64,000 nucleotides of DNA from Pelosinus propionicus DSM 13327 (GTDB lineage: Bacteria; Bacillota; Negativicutes; DSM-13327). A program made the position numbers and the translations under genes. A model generated the notes under the pieces. The model made no database searches, had not been told where the DNA came from, and worked only from the letters and a program-made list of their open reading frames with translations. This document shows positions 1 through 8,175 of the stretch, in pieces (the first letter of the stretch is position 1; the number at the start of each line of letters is the position of its first letter). The DNA lies in assembly GCF_900114615.1 (NCBI RefSeq), contig NZ_FOTS01000004.1, forward strand, positions 1-64,000, in the 5' to 3' direction.

Positions 1-41
1 TTTATTCTTTTTCGCCTGGATTTTATCTGCTCAAGAAAGGA

Positions 42-96
42 AGGCTGCCACAAAATGCTTTTTTTCAAAAAGCATTTTGCGACAGCCTCTTTTTTC
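42..96 (+). terminator. intrinsic terminator at the left edge
   Basis: A long hairpin has arms AGGCTGCCACAAAATGCTTT and the near-complement ending in GACAGCCT, followed by a T-run on the plus strand. The T-run suits a rightward gene lying off the window edge. The same stem lies just past the SOD stop and may also stop leftward transcription, although the T-tract on that side is weak. Confidence 0.75.
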
Positions 97-101
97 ATCA
101 T

Positions 102-683
102 TTATACAATTAATCTTCTATCAACTACATCCCAATCAATATTCTTAAAAAAGGTTTCTAAATACTCTGGTCTTTTAAAACCATAATCCATCATATAAGA
201 GTGTTCCCATACATCCAATACTAATAAAGGTTTATAATCTGCAGGAATCCCAGCATGGTGTTCATCAAGCCAAAGATTATTTAATTTACCATTGTTGTGA
301 TCCTGACACAATATGGCCCAGCCAACGCCAGAAATACTTGCAGTTATCTTAAAATCTTCTTTCCATGCTTGATAGCTTCCAAAATTATCCGTTAATTTCT
401 CAATTAAACAGGATGCACTGCTCCTCTCATTCTGACCGCCTAAGTTTTCAAAATATAGTTCGTGTAAACGCATATCACTTGATTGACTGCCAAAACACCG
501 CTTAAGGCTCGCATACTCAGGGGTGTCTTCCTGTCCACGCGCAGCTAGAACTTTTAGCTTTGCTGCAGTTTGATTCCTTCTTTCTACATGTTCATGATAT
601 AAGGTAAAATGATTGTTGAGTAAGTTCTCACTAAAGCCCTGCATTCCCAAAAGATGTCCAAAATCTTGTGCTTGATAAGACAT
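102..683 (-). CDS. Fe/Mn-family superoxide dismutase, divergent
   Basis: A predicted cytoplasmic SOD of 193 aa converting superoxide to oxygen and peroxide. The start at 683 is preceded by GGAGGGG at normal spacing; a longer in-frame start at 737 lacks this and adds a non-homologous leader. All four metal ligands are recognisable: His in NNHFTLYHEH, His in RLHELYF, and Asp and His in DVWEHSYMMDYG. The segment around the first ligand differs from classical SODs: the usual HHxxY stretch reads YHEHV, so the gating Tyr appears to be replaced by Val. Family membership is firm. Metal (Fe or Mn) and actual activity cannot be read from sequence. It is a single gene facing away from the ynfA-like gene. 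Confidence 0.88.
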   Translation of the reverse strand: MSYQAQDFGHLLGMQGFSENLLNNHFTLYHEHVERRNQTAAKLKVLAARGQEDTPEYASLKRCFGSQSSDMRLHELYFENLGGQNERSSASCLIEKLTDNFGSYQAWKEDFKITASISGVGWAILCQDHNNGKLNNLWLDEHHAGIPADYKPLLVLDVWEHSYMMDYGFKRPEYLETFFKNIDWDVVDRRLIV

Positions 684-916
684 GTTTCTACCCCTCCATT
701 TAAAGTGTTTTCGCAATGAACATACGTCTTTTTTCACATATTATAGTTGTAATTTTTTATATATTTTTTACCAATTACTCATATTATATGTTATTATTTC
801 TGTATTATATCATCTTAAAAGCAGCTTTGCTCCCCCTATACGGCATTTATACAGTATACTTTATCAGATGACTAATTATATTACGCAATCATAAAGCAGA
901 CTCAAGGAGGACAACG

Positions 917-1243
917 ATGGTAGTTTTAAAATCTGTAGGATATTTTATCCTTGCTGGATTATTTGAAATCGGCGGCGGTTATTTAATATGGCTTTGGCTG
1001 CGGGAAGGAAAAGGGATTAGCCATGCAGTGTGGGGTGCTATTATTTTAGTACTATACGGAGTAATCCCTACATTACAGCCAGCCAGCTTCGGCCGGGTGT
1101 ACGCTGCCTATGGAGGCGTTTTTATCGTTCTTTCTATTTTATGGGGCTGGGGTATTGATAAAATTCCTCCAGACCGCTTCGATATTATTGGAGGACTCAT
1201 TTCCTTAACAGGTGTCCTGATTATCATGTACTGGCCCAGATAA
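917..1243 (+). CDS. YnfA/UPF0060-family small membrane protein
   Basis: A 108-aa protein made almost entirely of four hydrophobic segments, matching the YnfA (UPF0060) family in length and in the conserved pieces [13 protein letters not shown] and [14 protein letters not shown]. The family is distantly related to small drug/metabolite transporters and sits in the inner membrane. Its substrate is unknown. The start has a strong AAGGAGG at good spacing. It is monocistronic, between the SOD gene and a convergent CMD-family gene. Confidence 0.88.
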   Translation: MVVLKSVGYFILAGLFEIGGGYLIWLWLREGKGISHAVWGAIILVLYGVIPTLQPASFGRVYAAYGGVFIVLSILWGWGIDKIPPDRFDIIGGLISLTGVLIIMYWPR

Positions 1244-1414
1244 TAGTGTGTTCTTAATCATCTTGCAACGTAACTACGACCGCCTCATGGATGCGGTCTG
1301 CTGCAAAGTCAACCCGTGAGGGAATGGGAACCAAGTTTTAAAATTGTTCGTCAGAGTAATACGGTGAACTCTAATACTGCATCCCTGGTTTTCACTTGAA
1401 CAACTTGATGAATG

Positions 1415-2134
1415 TTACCTGTTATTCAAAACCGCGCGCAGTACTTCTTGGGCATTATCGGCCTCTTGCTTGCCTACTCTCGCTTCGAGTACGGATATCA
1501 GGCTTTTTAGTTGCGCTTCGGTCAACCCTACATTCAATCCCACATTAAAATGGGAGCGAAGTTGGTTGTTGACGCCGTTCATGCTGGCTAAGGCGGCAAT
1601 GGTCGCAATCTCCCTGCTCTGAAAATCCAGGATATCGCGGCCAAAGATGTCCCCGAACAAATGTCCTTTTAAAAACTCATCAATGGCGGGAGCGAAGGCA
1701 TAGACTGGCCCGCTGACGGGTACGCCTACCAGGCTTGTCTGAATTTCTGTGCCAAGTTTAACGCTGCTTTTACCGGCAGGCAAGGGGCTAGCTTCTCTGC
1801 CCGGTTCGTCCCTAATGCCTTTCGCTTTCCGCTCCTCCAGGACGTTCATAAAGGTAGTGATTCCGTTTAAGCTGCGTGGAAACCCACAGTATGCGTACAT
1901 CTGCACAAGGATTTCCTTAATTTCATTCACGGTCAACCCGACATCCAATCCTTCGTTCAATGCGATTTTTAGTCTCTCTAAATCGCCCCTGGCGGTGAAA
2001 GCCGCAATGGTGACCATCCCCTGCTGTTTGGCATTCAAGCCTGAATGAATTGCTGTCTGCGCCTGCGAAACAGCTGTCATACTAATTACAAAAAGAAAAA
2101 CCCCCGTTAAAATTGCCGCTATTTTTTTCCTCAT
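1415..2134 (-). CDS. exported CMD-family (carboxymuconolactone decarboxylase-like) protein, two-repeat
   Basis: A 239-aa protein with an N-terminal signal peptide (MRKKIAAILTGVFLFVIS, cleavage near AQA) followed by two CMD/AhpD-like repeats. The first repeat includes EILVQMYAYCGFPRSLNG; the second ends near the C-terminus and lacks the matching Cys. The start at 2134 follows AAAAGGAG. CMD proteins act as decarboxylases or alkylhydroperoxidase-like redox proteins, and the precise reaction here is unknown. Secretion of a CMD protein is unusual. It is organised like the frameshifted two-repeat CMD gene at 7083-7849, and it lies downstream of the larB gene and a decayed DUF362 fragment. Confidence 0.8.
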   Translation of the reverse strand: MRKKIAAILTGVFLFVISMTAVSQAQTAIHSGLNAKQQGMVTIAAFTARGDLERLKIALNEGLDVGLTVNEIKEILVQMYAYCGFPRSLNGITTFMNVLEERKAKGIRDEPGREASPLPAGKSSVKLGTEIQTSLVGVPVSGPVYAFAPAIDEFLKGHLFGDIFGRDILDFQSREIATIAALASMNGVNNQLRSHFNVGLNVGLTEAQLKSLISVLEARVGKQEADNAQEVLRAVLNNR

Positions 2135-2228
2135 TAACTCATCTCCTTTTAAGTTAGTATGTCGAGCTTGCCGTGTCTGACATTGCAAAATCTGATGTCT
2201 ATTTTACAAATGATATAAGCGTGAAAGG

Positions 2229-2400
2229 ACTACAGGAGGTTATGCACATATCAATCACAAAGTTACCGGAAAGGTTGGCATTAAATTACACACGGGCGAA
2301 CCACATGACCCGAACCTTTTGCGAATTTCACTGATTAAGGGCTTACAGACTAACATTCCTAACAGTACGAATAAAAGGCAGGCAACACCATTGTATTCTC
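2229..2400 (+). pseudogene. remnant of a DUF362 gene
   Basis: Reading the plus strand in the frame of 2259, the sequence encodes KVTGKVGIKLHTGEPHDPN and then LLRISLIKGLQTNIPNST. This matches the central part of the intact DUF362 protein encoded at 5071-6171 (ITGRVGIKLHTGEAHGPNLL, IKNLQKRIPRSS). There is no start codon or signal peptide, and similarity stops after about 40 codons, where the larB 3' end begins. It is a decayed, inverted partial copy. Confidence 0.75.
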
Positions 2401-3145
2401 ACAATCTATTGATGATGCTCGCATTGTAAGCTGCACCAAATCCATTATCAATATTGACAACACTAACACCGCTTGCGCAGCTGTTCAGCATGGATAAGAG
2501 CGCCGAGAGGCCACCAAAGTTAGCCCCATACCCAACACTGGTAGGGACGGCAATAATAGGTTTGTCCACGAGCCCTCCTATGACACTGGCTAATGCGCCT
2601 TCCATGCCTGCAACTACGATGACAACCCTTGCACCACGAATAAGATCAATTTGGGCAAAAAGCCTATGAATGCCTGCAACTCCCACGTCCATAATTTTTT
2701 CTACACGATTCCCCAGAATCACGGCTGTTTCTGCAGCTTCCTCTACCACCGGCATATCAGATGTTCCTGCTGAAACAATGGCAATGTAACTATCCGTAAG
2801 TTGCTCTTCTCTTTTTCGAATCGTGATGGTCCTTCCCAACGGGTTATACCTGGCTTCTACACCGAACGTTTTTATAGCTTCATACATCTTTTCGTTTACG
2901 CGGGTTGCTAATATATTATTATCTTGAGTCAGCATAAATTGGATAATACTTCTCACTTGTTCCACTGTTTTTCCTTCGCAATAGAGCACTTCTGGATATC
3001 CTACCCGTATTTCACGATGATTATCGATTTTGGCAAAACCTAATTCCTTATAAGGTAAATCCTCAAAGATTTCCATTGCCGCTTCGATTTCAATTTCTTT
3101 ACTCTTTATTCTTTGCAACAAATTTCTCATTTCCGCTTTATTCAT
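2399..3145 (-). CDS. larB: LarB, pyridinium-3,5-biscarboxylic acid mononucleotide synthase
   Basis: LarB carries out the first step of nickel-pincer nucleotide (NPN) synthesis: it carboxylates nicotinic acid adenine dinucleotide and releases AMP. The 248-aa product has the PurE-like C-terminal core with GTSDMPVVEEAAETAVILG, GVAGIHRL and PTSVGYGANFGG. I place the start at 3145 because AGGAGG lies 5 nt upstream; an adjacent ATG at 3148 is only 2 nt from it and a TTG at 3211 has no such site. It is the last gene of a DUF362-larC-larE-larB series on the minus strand, about 75 bp after larE. Confidence 0.92.
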   Translation of the reverse strand: MNKAEMRNLLQRIKSKEIEIEAAMEIFEDLPYKELGFAKIDNHREIRVGYPEVLYCEGKTVEQVRSIIQFMLTQDNNILATRVNEKMYEAIKTFGVEARYNPLGRTITIRKREEQLTDSYIAIVSAGTSDMPVVEEAAETAVILGNRVEKIMDVGVAGIHRLFAQIDLIRGARVVIVVAGMEGALASVIGGLVDKPIIAVPTSVGYGANFGGLSALLSMLNSCASGVSVVNIDNGFGAAYNASIINRL

Positions 3146-3220
3146 CATTTCCTCCTGAGATATCTTCTCGCGAACTTCGATTTGTAGACAGTATTTCATA
3201 CTCCCGTCCAAAAAGATCTA

Positions 3221-4036
3221 TCACTCCAGCGTCTCGTTCATACTACCGATACGGTAGCCAGCCAGGTCCAACGTAACAAAGCTGAACCCCAATTGCTTTA
3301 GTGCACTATGAATGCGACGAGCATTTTCCGATGCGCTAAGAACCGGTATATCAGCCTGTGAAACCTCGATACGCGCTAACTTATCATGATGGCGCACCCG
3401 GATCTGCCCGCTGCAAAATTCCCTTATGACTTTTTCCGCCTGCTCGATCTGCTCCAGCCGCTCTTTGGTAATCGACAAACCATAGGCCACCCGGGATGAC
3501 AGGCAGGCGGCACTGGGTTTATTCCATGTAGGTAATCGCCATTCTCGGGAAATTTCCCGTATCTCTGCTTTCGTTAATCCGACCTCCAAGAGTGGGCTGC
3601 ATACTCCCTCCAATTCAACAATCGCTTTCATTCCCGGTCTATAATCTAGGCAGTCATCAGCGTTAGCACCATCAAGCACCCAGGAGTAGCCTTCTGCCTT
3701 AGCCCATTGGCTCAAAGCACCGAAGCGAGTCCTTTTACAATAATAGCAACGCTGGCTAGTGTTGGCGGCAAATTCAGCACTTTCCAATTCATCGATGTGC
3801 AGTAGAATGTGGCAAATACCCAGCCGGTTGGCAATCGCTACCGCTTCCTCCCGCTCTGACGCCGATAGGGTAGCCGAATAAGCGGTTGCAGCTACCACTT
3901 TATCACCTAGACTCCGGCTAGCGGCAGCCGCTAAAAATGTACTGTCAACTCCGGCGGAGAAGCCCACTACAACACTGTCAAGACCGGCTAATAATTTCAG
4001 TAAGTGATCCAGTTTAGACTGAATTTCAGCATTCAT
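3221..4036 (-). CDS. larE: LarE, ATP-dependent sulfur transferase for the nickel-pincer cofactor
   Basis: LarE adenylates the pyridinium biscarboxylate and transfers sulfur, making the dithiocarboxylate that binds nickel. The 271-aa protein has the PP-loop SAGVDS at residues 27-32 and the motif PSAACLSSR with Cys178, the position of the sacrificial cysteine in the well-studied Lactobacillus LarE (Cys176). A CYYC pair at 97-100 is also present. The intact Cys178 suggests sacrificial rather than only cluster-dependent sulfur supply, but that is inference. The gene lies 44 bp after larC and is preceded by AAGGAG. Confidence 0.93.
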   Translation of the reverse strand: MNAEIQSKLDHLLKLLAGLDSVVVGFSAGVDSTFLAAAASRSLGDKVVAATAYSATLSASEREEAVAIANRLGICHILLHIDELESAEFAANTSQRCYYCKRTRFGALSQWAKAEGYSWVLDGANADDCLDYRPGMKAIVELEGVCSPLLEVGLTKAEIREISREWRLPTWNKPSAACLSSRVAYGLSITKERLEQIEQAEKVIREFCSGQIRVRHHDKLARIEVSQADIPVLSASENARRIHSALKQLGFSFVTLDLAGYRIGSMNETLE

Positions 4037-4080
4037 TTATTACAGTACTCCTTTTTTTCCCATTTCTTAAACAGGTTCTT

Positions 4081-4923
4081 TTATTGATTTTCATTGTCTG
4101 CCGCTATCATTTTACAAACCTCTTTTGCATGCTTCTCCCCCTGATCACGCTGCTCTTCACAACCAAGGTATACTCTTAAAACATTAGGAATCTCAAACTC
4201 TCTATGCCCTATTCCATAGCCAATCTTCTTTACTGAAAGATTCATATGGTCTGTGAAGACACTGACATTTGCCGCCAAGATTGCAGCTCCAGTCGGTGTC
4301 GTCGTTTCAGATGCTACTATACCTGTCTTTACTGGAGTATCTTTTAGAATTTCAATTGTTGCCGGAGCTGGGATGGGAAAGGTACCATGGGCGCATTTTA
4401 CAAATCCTCCCCCAAGCTGAACCGATGATGCCATAACTTTGTCTACCTTTAAGTACTCTAGACCCACCGCAGCTCCCACAATATCAATGATAGAGTCTAT
4501 CGCTCCAACCTCATGAAAATGCACTTCATCTAAAGACTTACCGTGAACTTTTGCCTCAGCCTCTGCTACTTTCATAAAGATTGCCATACTTGCCTTTTTA
4601 ACTTGATCACTCAGGCCACTGCTAATGATTATATTTTCAATATCTTTTAGATTTCTATGTTCATGGTGAGTGTGTCCATGGGCATGCACTATATCACTGT
4701 TTGCTCCATGGTGATGGTGGTCTTGTTTTAAGACCACATCGACTCTGGTGCCGCTTATTCCTTTTTGGGTCTCCTTCTTAACATGCAGTTCATATTCAGT
4801 ATCCAAATTCAGCTTAGACAACTCCCTCCTTAGATAGGCCTCATCTACGCCCAAGTCCAGCAATGCACTAAGATTCATATCACCGCTGATACCACAAAAA
4901 CAATCATAATATAACACTTTCAT
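4081..4923 (-). CDS. larC: LarC1-type nickel insertion protein, without LarC2 domain
   Basis: LarC inserts nickel into the pincer nucleotide in a CTP-dependent step. This 280-aa product begins with the canonical YYDCFCGISGDM and has the His-rich segment DHHHHGANSDIVHAHGHTHH, suited to nickel holding, and the core motif VHFHEVGAIDSIIDIVG. It ends soon after IPNVLRVYLG, the end of the LarC1 part. The LarC2 domain, normally fused or reached by ribosomal frameshifting, cannot fit because larE starts about 45 bp later. The start at 4923 has GGAGAG about 8 nt upstream; the longer upstream reading adds a non-homologous hydrophobic leader. Confidence 0.9.
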   Translation of the reverse strand: MKVLYYDCFCGISGDMNLSALLDLGVDEAYLRRELSKLNLDTEYELHVKKETQKGISGTRVDVVLKQDHHHHGANSDIVHAHGHTHHEHRNLKDIENIIISSGLSDQVKKASMAIFMKVAEAEAKVHGKSLDEVHFHEVGAIDSIIDIVGAAVGLEYLKVDKVMASSVQLGGGFVKCAHGTFPIPAPATIEILKDTPVKTGIVASETTTPTGAAILAANVSVFTDHMNLSVKKIGYGIGHREFEIPNVLRVYLGCEEQRDQGEKHAKEVCKMIAADNENQ

Positions 4924-5070
4924 GATCGATCTCTCCATTTCCTTAATTATTATAATCATAAAAAGACAGCCGGGCTGAATCCCAGCTGCTTTCATATTTT
5001 TAATAGGTGTATGACTGAAACAATATTATCGAAATCACCATATCAGACAACATGATATACCAGAAATAAA

Positions 5071-6171
5071 TTAGATTTCTATTAGATTATAGTAGCGATT
5101 GCCCATTCCCAGTATCTCCATGTATTCGAGCTGGTGCAAGCCAAGGCGGGATTCCATGCGTTCGACGATATCTCGGCGTTGATCGGTAGGCATCTGGTAA
5201 ATCAAATCTACACACGCCTGGTCAGCTGCCAGAATATCTGTCGACCCAATAATCCCAATATCATTGCAAGTCGGTTTAGCGGCACTGGCCCCAGCACAAT
5301 CACAGTCAACCGATATATTTTTCAACACGTTAATATAGGTAATATGACCTTTGAAGTGCTCAGCAATGGCCTTGCCCGATTCCACCATTCGCTCCAAAAA
5401 TCCTTTTCCGAGTGGCCAGCCATCCCCATGAATCATTCTTTTGCCCCCCTTGCCGGAAGCCATACCGATGCCGATGTTTTTTAAAGAGCCACCGAATCCC
5501 CCCATTGCATGACCCTTAAAATGGGTATAGACGATCAAGGAATCATACTTACGCACATTTTTCCCTATCGCAATTTCCTGCAAATGAACTCCTGGCTCAA
5601 AAGGAAACTTTCCTCCGAAATTATCTATGTGTTTATCAAGAAATTCTTTTGCGCCTGTCGGCAGCATAACATCTCCGTCCTCGTCCAGAATATCGACGGG
5701 ACAAAAGTCAAAACCGTTAATTTTGATCGTTTCACGATGCGTCTTTGTTTCCCGGCGCGGACTGTTATATAGCACATTGCACTCGACGATGCTGCTGCGC
5801 GGAATCCTCTTCTGCAGATTTTTGATGTACTCAATCGGCAGTAGGTTCGGTCCGTGTGCTTCACCAGTATGCAGTTTAATCCCAACTCTGCCGGTAATTC
5901 CCTGATTAATCTTTTCATAAATCTTTTGTACGCCTTCCGGGCTCAAATCCCGCGTGAAATAAACATTGGGTTTACTTGGATCATGTGATGAAACCGCATG
6001 TGATCCATCCCAAGTCACGGGCAGCTGCCCGCTTTCCTGTGCCTGCGCAGTTAACTGGCCAAATGCCGGAATTGCTGCTAATGCTGCCACTGTACCGCTG
6101 GCAAACTTCAAAAAATTTCGTCTGGAAAATTCCTTGTTTTTTTGTTCTTCATGACTATTCGTTTTTTCCAT
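5071..6171 (-). CDS. Tat-exported DUF362 protein
   Basis: A 366-aa protein with a twin-arginine signal (SRRNFLKF, residues 16-23, then a hydrophobic stretch ending AQAQ), so it is probably exported folded with a cofactor. The mature part is a DUF362 domain with conserved blocks VGIKLHTGEAHGPNLL, THFKGHAMGGFGGSLKNIG and a Cys-containing CDCAGASAAKPTC near residues 290-305. DUF362 proteins are often linked to iron-sulfur or redox systems, but no reaction is established. It is the first gene after a MerR-type promoter (6288-6318) and precedes larC by about 150 bp, suggesting a link to nickel-pincer chemistry or to the same inducing signal. Confidence 0.85.
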   Translation of the reverse strand: MEKTNSHEEQKNKEFSRRNFLKFASGTVAALAAIPAFGQLTAQAQESGQLPVTWDGSHAVSSHDPSKPNVYFTRDLSPEGVQKIYEKINQGITGRVGIKLHTGEAHGPNLLPIEYIKNLQKRIPRSSIVECNVLYNSPRRETKTHRETIKINGFDFCPVDILDEDGDVMLPTGAKEFLDKHIDNFGGKFPFEPGVHLQEIAIGKNVRKYDSLIVYTHFKGHAMGGFGGSLKNIGIGMASGKGGKRMIHGDGWPLGKGFLERMVESGKAIAEHFKGHITYINVLKNISVDCDCAGASAAKPTCNDIGIIGSTDILAADQACVDLIYQMPTDQRRDIVERMESRLGLHQLEYMEILGMGNRYYNLIEI

Positions 6172-6287
6172 TGTCTCACGGCTCCTCTTTTCGTGATTTC
6201 TATCCCCCTGGATTTGGCGTATTTTGAATAAACATGGCTAGTCCTATTTAGTCTTTTTATCATTGTCCTTGGCCCATCATTAACAGC

Positions 6288-6318
6288 AGTCTATCACTTG
6301 GAGTTAACACCAAGTCAA
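6288..6318 (-). promoter_or_regulatory. MerR-type promoter upstream of DUF362-lar genes
   Basis: On the minus strand TTGACT and TAGACT are separated by 19 bp, the stretched spacing typical of MerR-activated promoters. The spacer contains the dyad TTGGTGTTAACTCCAAG. The same architecture occurs at 7894-7924. The 5' untranslated region before the DUF362 start is about 110 nt. Confidence 0.75.
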
Positions 6319-6477
6319 GTATTTTTAGAGAAAATTTTTACAAACATATTAAGGCTCTATAAAGATTTTTTTACAATTGACAGAAGTCTCTTTTCTTATC
6401 TCAAAGTTTCTTTATTTATCAGTTTTTTGGGATATGTAACTGAAAGTCTACAGCCAATCCCTACTCTGTTTAATTCT

Positions 6478-6540
6478 AAGTTAAGAGACAGGCCGGTTAC
6501 GGTGATTGAATACCACTGCAGCCGGCCTGTCTTTTAACTT
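6478..6540 (-). terminator. large inverted repeat, terminator after the cupin gene
   Basis: Arms of 19 nt (AAGTTAAGAGACAGGCCGG and its complement with one mismatch) flank a 25-nt loop. It lies about 80 bp after the cupin stop and before the DUF362 promoter. The rest of 6172-6619 holds the MerR-type promoter and no convincing gene. Confidence 0.65.
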
Positions 6541-6619
6541 TATTCAGTCTAGTTCCTCAAATTCGCTACATCTTTGTCTACTCTGCCGACTCTCCGCCTT
6601 GAATAGGCGCGCCTCCCGA

Positions 6620-7036
6620 TTATTTTAGCTTACCATAGACTTCATCATCCACTGGTTCCAGCCATTCGTTTGAACTACCTTCGGCGGGCACTTCCACAGC
6701 CAGATGAGAAAACCAGCTATCGCAAGATGCTCCATGCCAGTGTTTTACTTCCGGCGGAATATTTACCACATCTCCAGGACGCAGCTCTAAAGCTTTTCCC
6801 CCCCATTCCTGATAATAGCCCCGACCACCTGTTACTAATAAAATCTGACCGCCCTTATGATGAATATGCCAGTTATTCCGGCATCTCGCTTCAAAAGTCA
6901 CGTTTCCAATGGGAACTCCTATCGTTGTTAACATATTCAAATATGCTTGTCCAGTAAAATATTGACTGAACTTTTCCGGTAGTCTATCTCCAACAGAAAA
7001 AATGACTCCCTTACTTAAATCCATTATTTCACTCAT
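6620..7036 (-). CDS. small cupin-domain protein
   Basis: A 138-aa single-domain cupin. Metal ligands are visible as HIHH (His57, His59) in motif 1 and KHWHGA (His99, His101) in motif 2, with RPGDVVNIPP between them. The start at 7036 is supported by GGAGG 7 nt upstream. Small cupins of this type are often encoded beside CMD-family proteins, and here the cupin directly follows the frameshifted CMD gene (about 45 bp), under the same MerR-type promoter. The substrate is unknown. Confidence 0.85.
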   Translation of the reverse strand: MSEIMDLSKGVIFSVGDRLPEKFSQYFTGQAYLNMLTTIGVPIGNVTFEARCRNNWHIHHKGGQILLVTGGRGYYQEWGGKALELRPGDVVNIPPEVKHWHGASCDSWFSHLAVEVPAEGSSNEWLEPVDDEVYGKLK

Positions 7037-7082
7037 ATACATACCTCCAATTTTTTTCGTTTTGTCGCTTTTCTGCAACCCT

Positions 7083-7849
7083 TCACTTATTTTCTGCAAT
7101 CCGATCTGCCGCTTCATTGACACATCGAAGTGCATTCAAGCTCCTTGGATATCCGATATATGGTAGACACTGAGATATGATTTTAATTAAAAACTGCTTG
7201 TCATTGCCAATACGCATGTTCGCCGCTGCATGACTGGCAAGCTGTGGCTCACAGCCACCCTGTGCGGACAGAAAGCAAAAGGTAATCATCTCGCGCATTT
7301 TGTAATCAAGGCCTTTACGAGTGTAATAATCTCCAAAGCAGTTATCTGCCAGCCATTGATTAATATGGCGCGATTCCTCCGGCCCTGATTTATAAAACTC
7401 TGCCATTTGAGATCCGAAAATGTCTACCTGCGCCTGAATTCCCATTTCCAGACGGTTTTCTGTCGTTGCAATTGCCTGCCCTTCTAGTGGTAGCGGAATG
7501 CCCTTCTCTGTCAATACATCATTGGTAGCATGTAAAAAATCAAACACTCTTCCAATGCCAAGGTAGGCGACTGCCTGATATACCACCTCTTTTATTTCAA
7601 CTGGCGTGACGCCGAAATTTAGGGACGCCTTCATCATCGCCTTGTATTCGTTCACGCATTGTGCACCACAAGTGCTGCTAGAATCGCTATCATACGCGTG
7701 TGGTCATCTAGGTTATCACTGTTTACTACTTCATCAAAGGCAAAGTTGTCAAACCGCTCAATAAATTCCGGATCTGTTTCTAAAAATTTAGATACATATC
7801 CTGGAAACATTCTTTCATGATACTTCTTGGAAAACTCCGTAATTGCCAT
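7083..7849 (-). pseudogene. two-repeat CMD-family gene interrupted by a frameshift
   Basis: Two adjoining frames together make one CMD-family protein of about 255 aa. The first frame (7849 to 7652) ends with IAILAALVVHNA and a stop; the second continues with NEYKAMMKASLNFGVTPVEIKE. Reading the second frame backwards gives GAQCVNEYK, so restoring one G near 7665-7668 yields a continuous ALVGAQCVNEYK. The repeats resemble the exported CMD protein at 1415-2134, including YIGYPRSLNA, but no signal peptide is present. The stop and a GTG overlap, so coupled translation of two halves is formally possible; a real or sequencing-derived single-base deletion is more likely. Confidence 0.8.
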
Positions 7850-7893
7850 ACAAATACCCCCTTCCTGACTCTGTATTATTATTTATTTTCTTT

Positions 7894-7924
7894 AGTTTAG
7901 AACCTTGAGTTAACTCCATGTCAA
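7894..7924 (-). promoter_or_regulatory. MerR-type promoter upstream of CMD-cupin genes
   Basis: On the minus strand a perfect TTGACA and TAAACT are 19 bp apart. The spacer carries the perfect dyad GAGTTAACTC within CTTGAGTTAACTCCATG. This matches the promoter at 6288-6318 and the operator layout of the AdhR/NmlR-type MerR regulators. No merR gene is in the window. The rest of 7850-8133 shows nothing coding. Confidence 0.78.
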
Positions 7925-8133
7925 GCGTTTCCTATATGAAAAAAATAACTTATTATATTTTTTCTCTCTAACTCTTAGGAAGATTAAAGCTATTTTCTTT
8001 TTTATAATTGAGATAGCCTTATTTGAGTTGGAATTCTTTTTTCTTTGGTCTTGAAACTTGCTTTTAAAAGTAGAATTCTTAGGCAAACATCCTTAAGTTG
8101 ACGACATTGCCTGCCATGCGGGTGTTCTTTACA

Positions 8134-8175
8134 AAAAGAAGCTGTCAGTTACATCATCCTGACAGCTTCTTTTGT
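8134..8175 (-). terminator. terminator of addA
   Basis: The hairpin arms AGAAGCTGTCAG and CTGACAGCTTCT are perfectly paired, with a T-run on the minus strand. The stem begins within the last codons of addA. Confidence 0.85.

Noticed and set aside
684-737. N-terminal extension of the SOD
   Set aside because: The internal ATG at 683 has a strong ribosome site and matches the family start.
682-894. Plus-strand reading frame of 70 codons overlapping the SOD start
   Set aside because: It has no ribosome site, is AT-driven hydrophobic sequence, and covers the SOD promoter region.
4037-4080. LarC2 reached by programmed frameshift after larC
   Set aside because: The gap to larE is only 44 bp, so no domain can be encoded there.
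5509-6227. Several plus- and minus-strand frames across the DUF362 gene
   Set aside because: They are shadows of the intact DUF362 frame, with no ribosome sites or family motifs.
6298-6537. Plus-strand reading frame of 79 codons
   Set aside because: It runs through the MerR-type promoter and the large inverted repeat and has no ribosome site.
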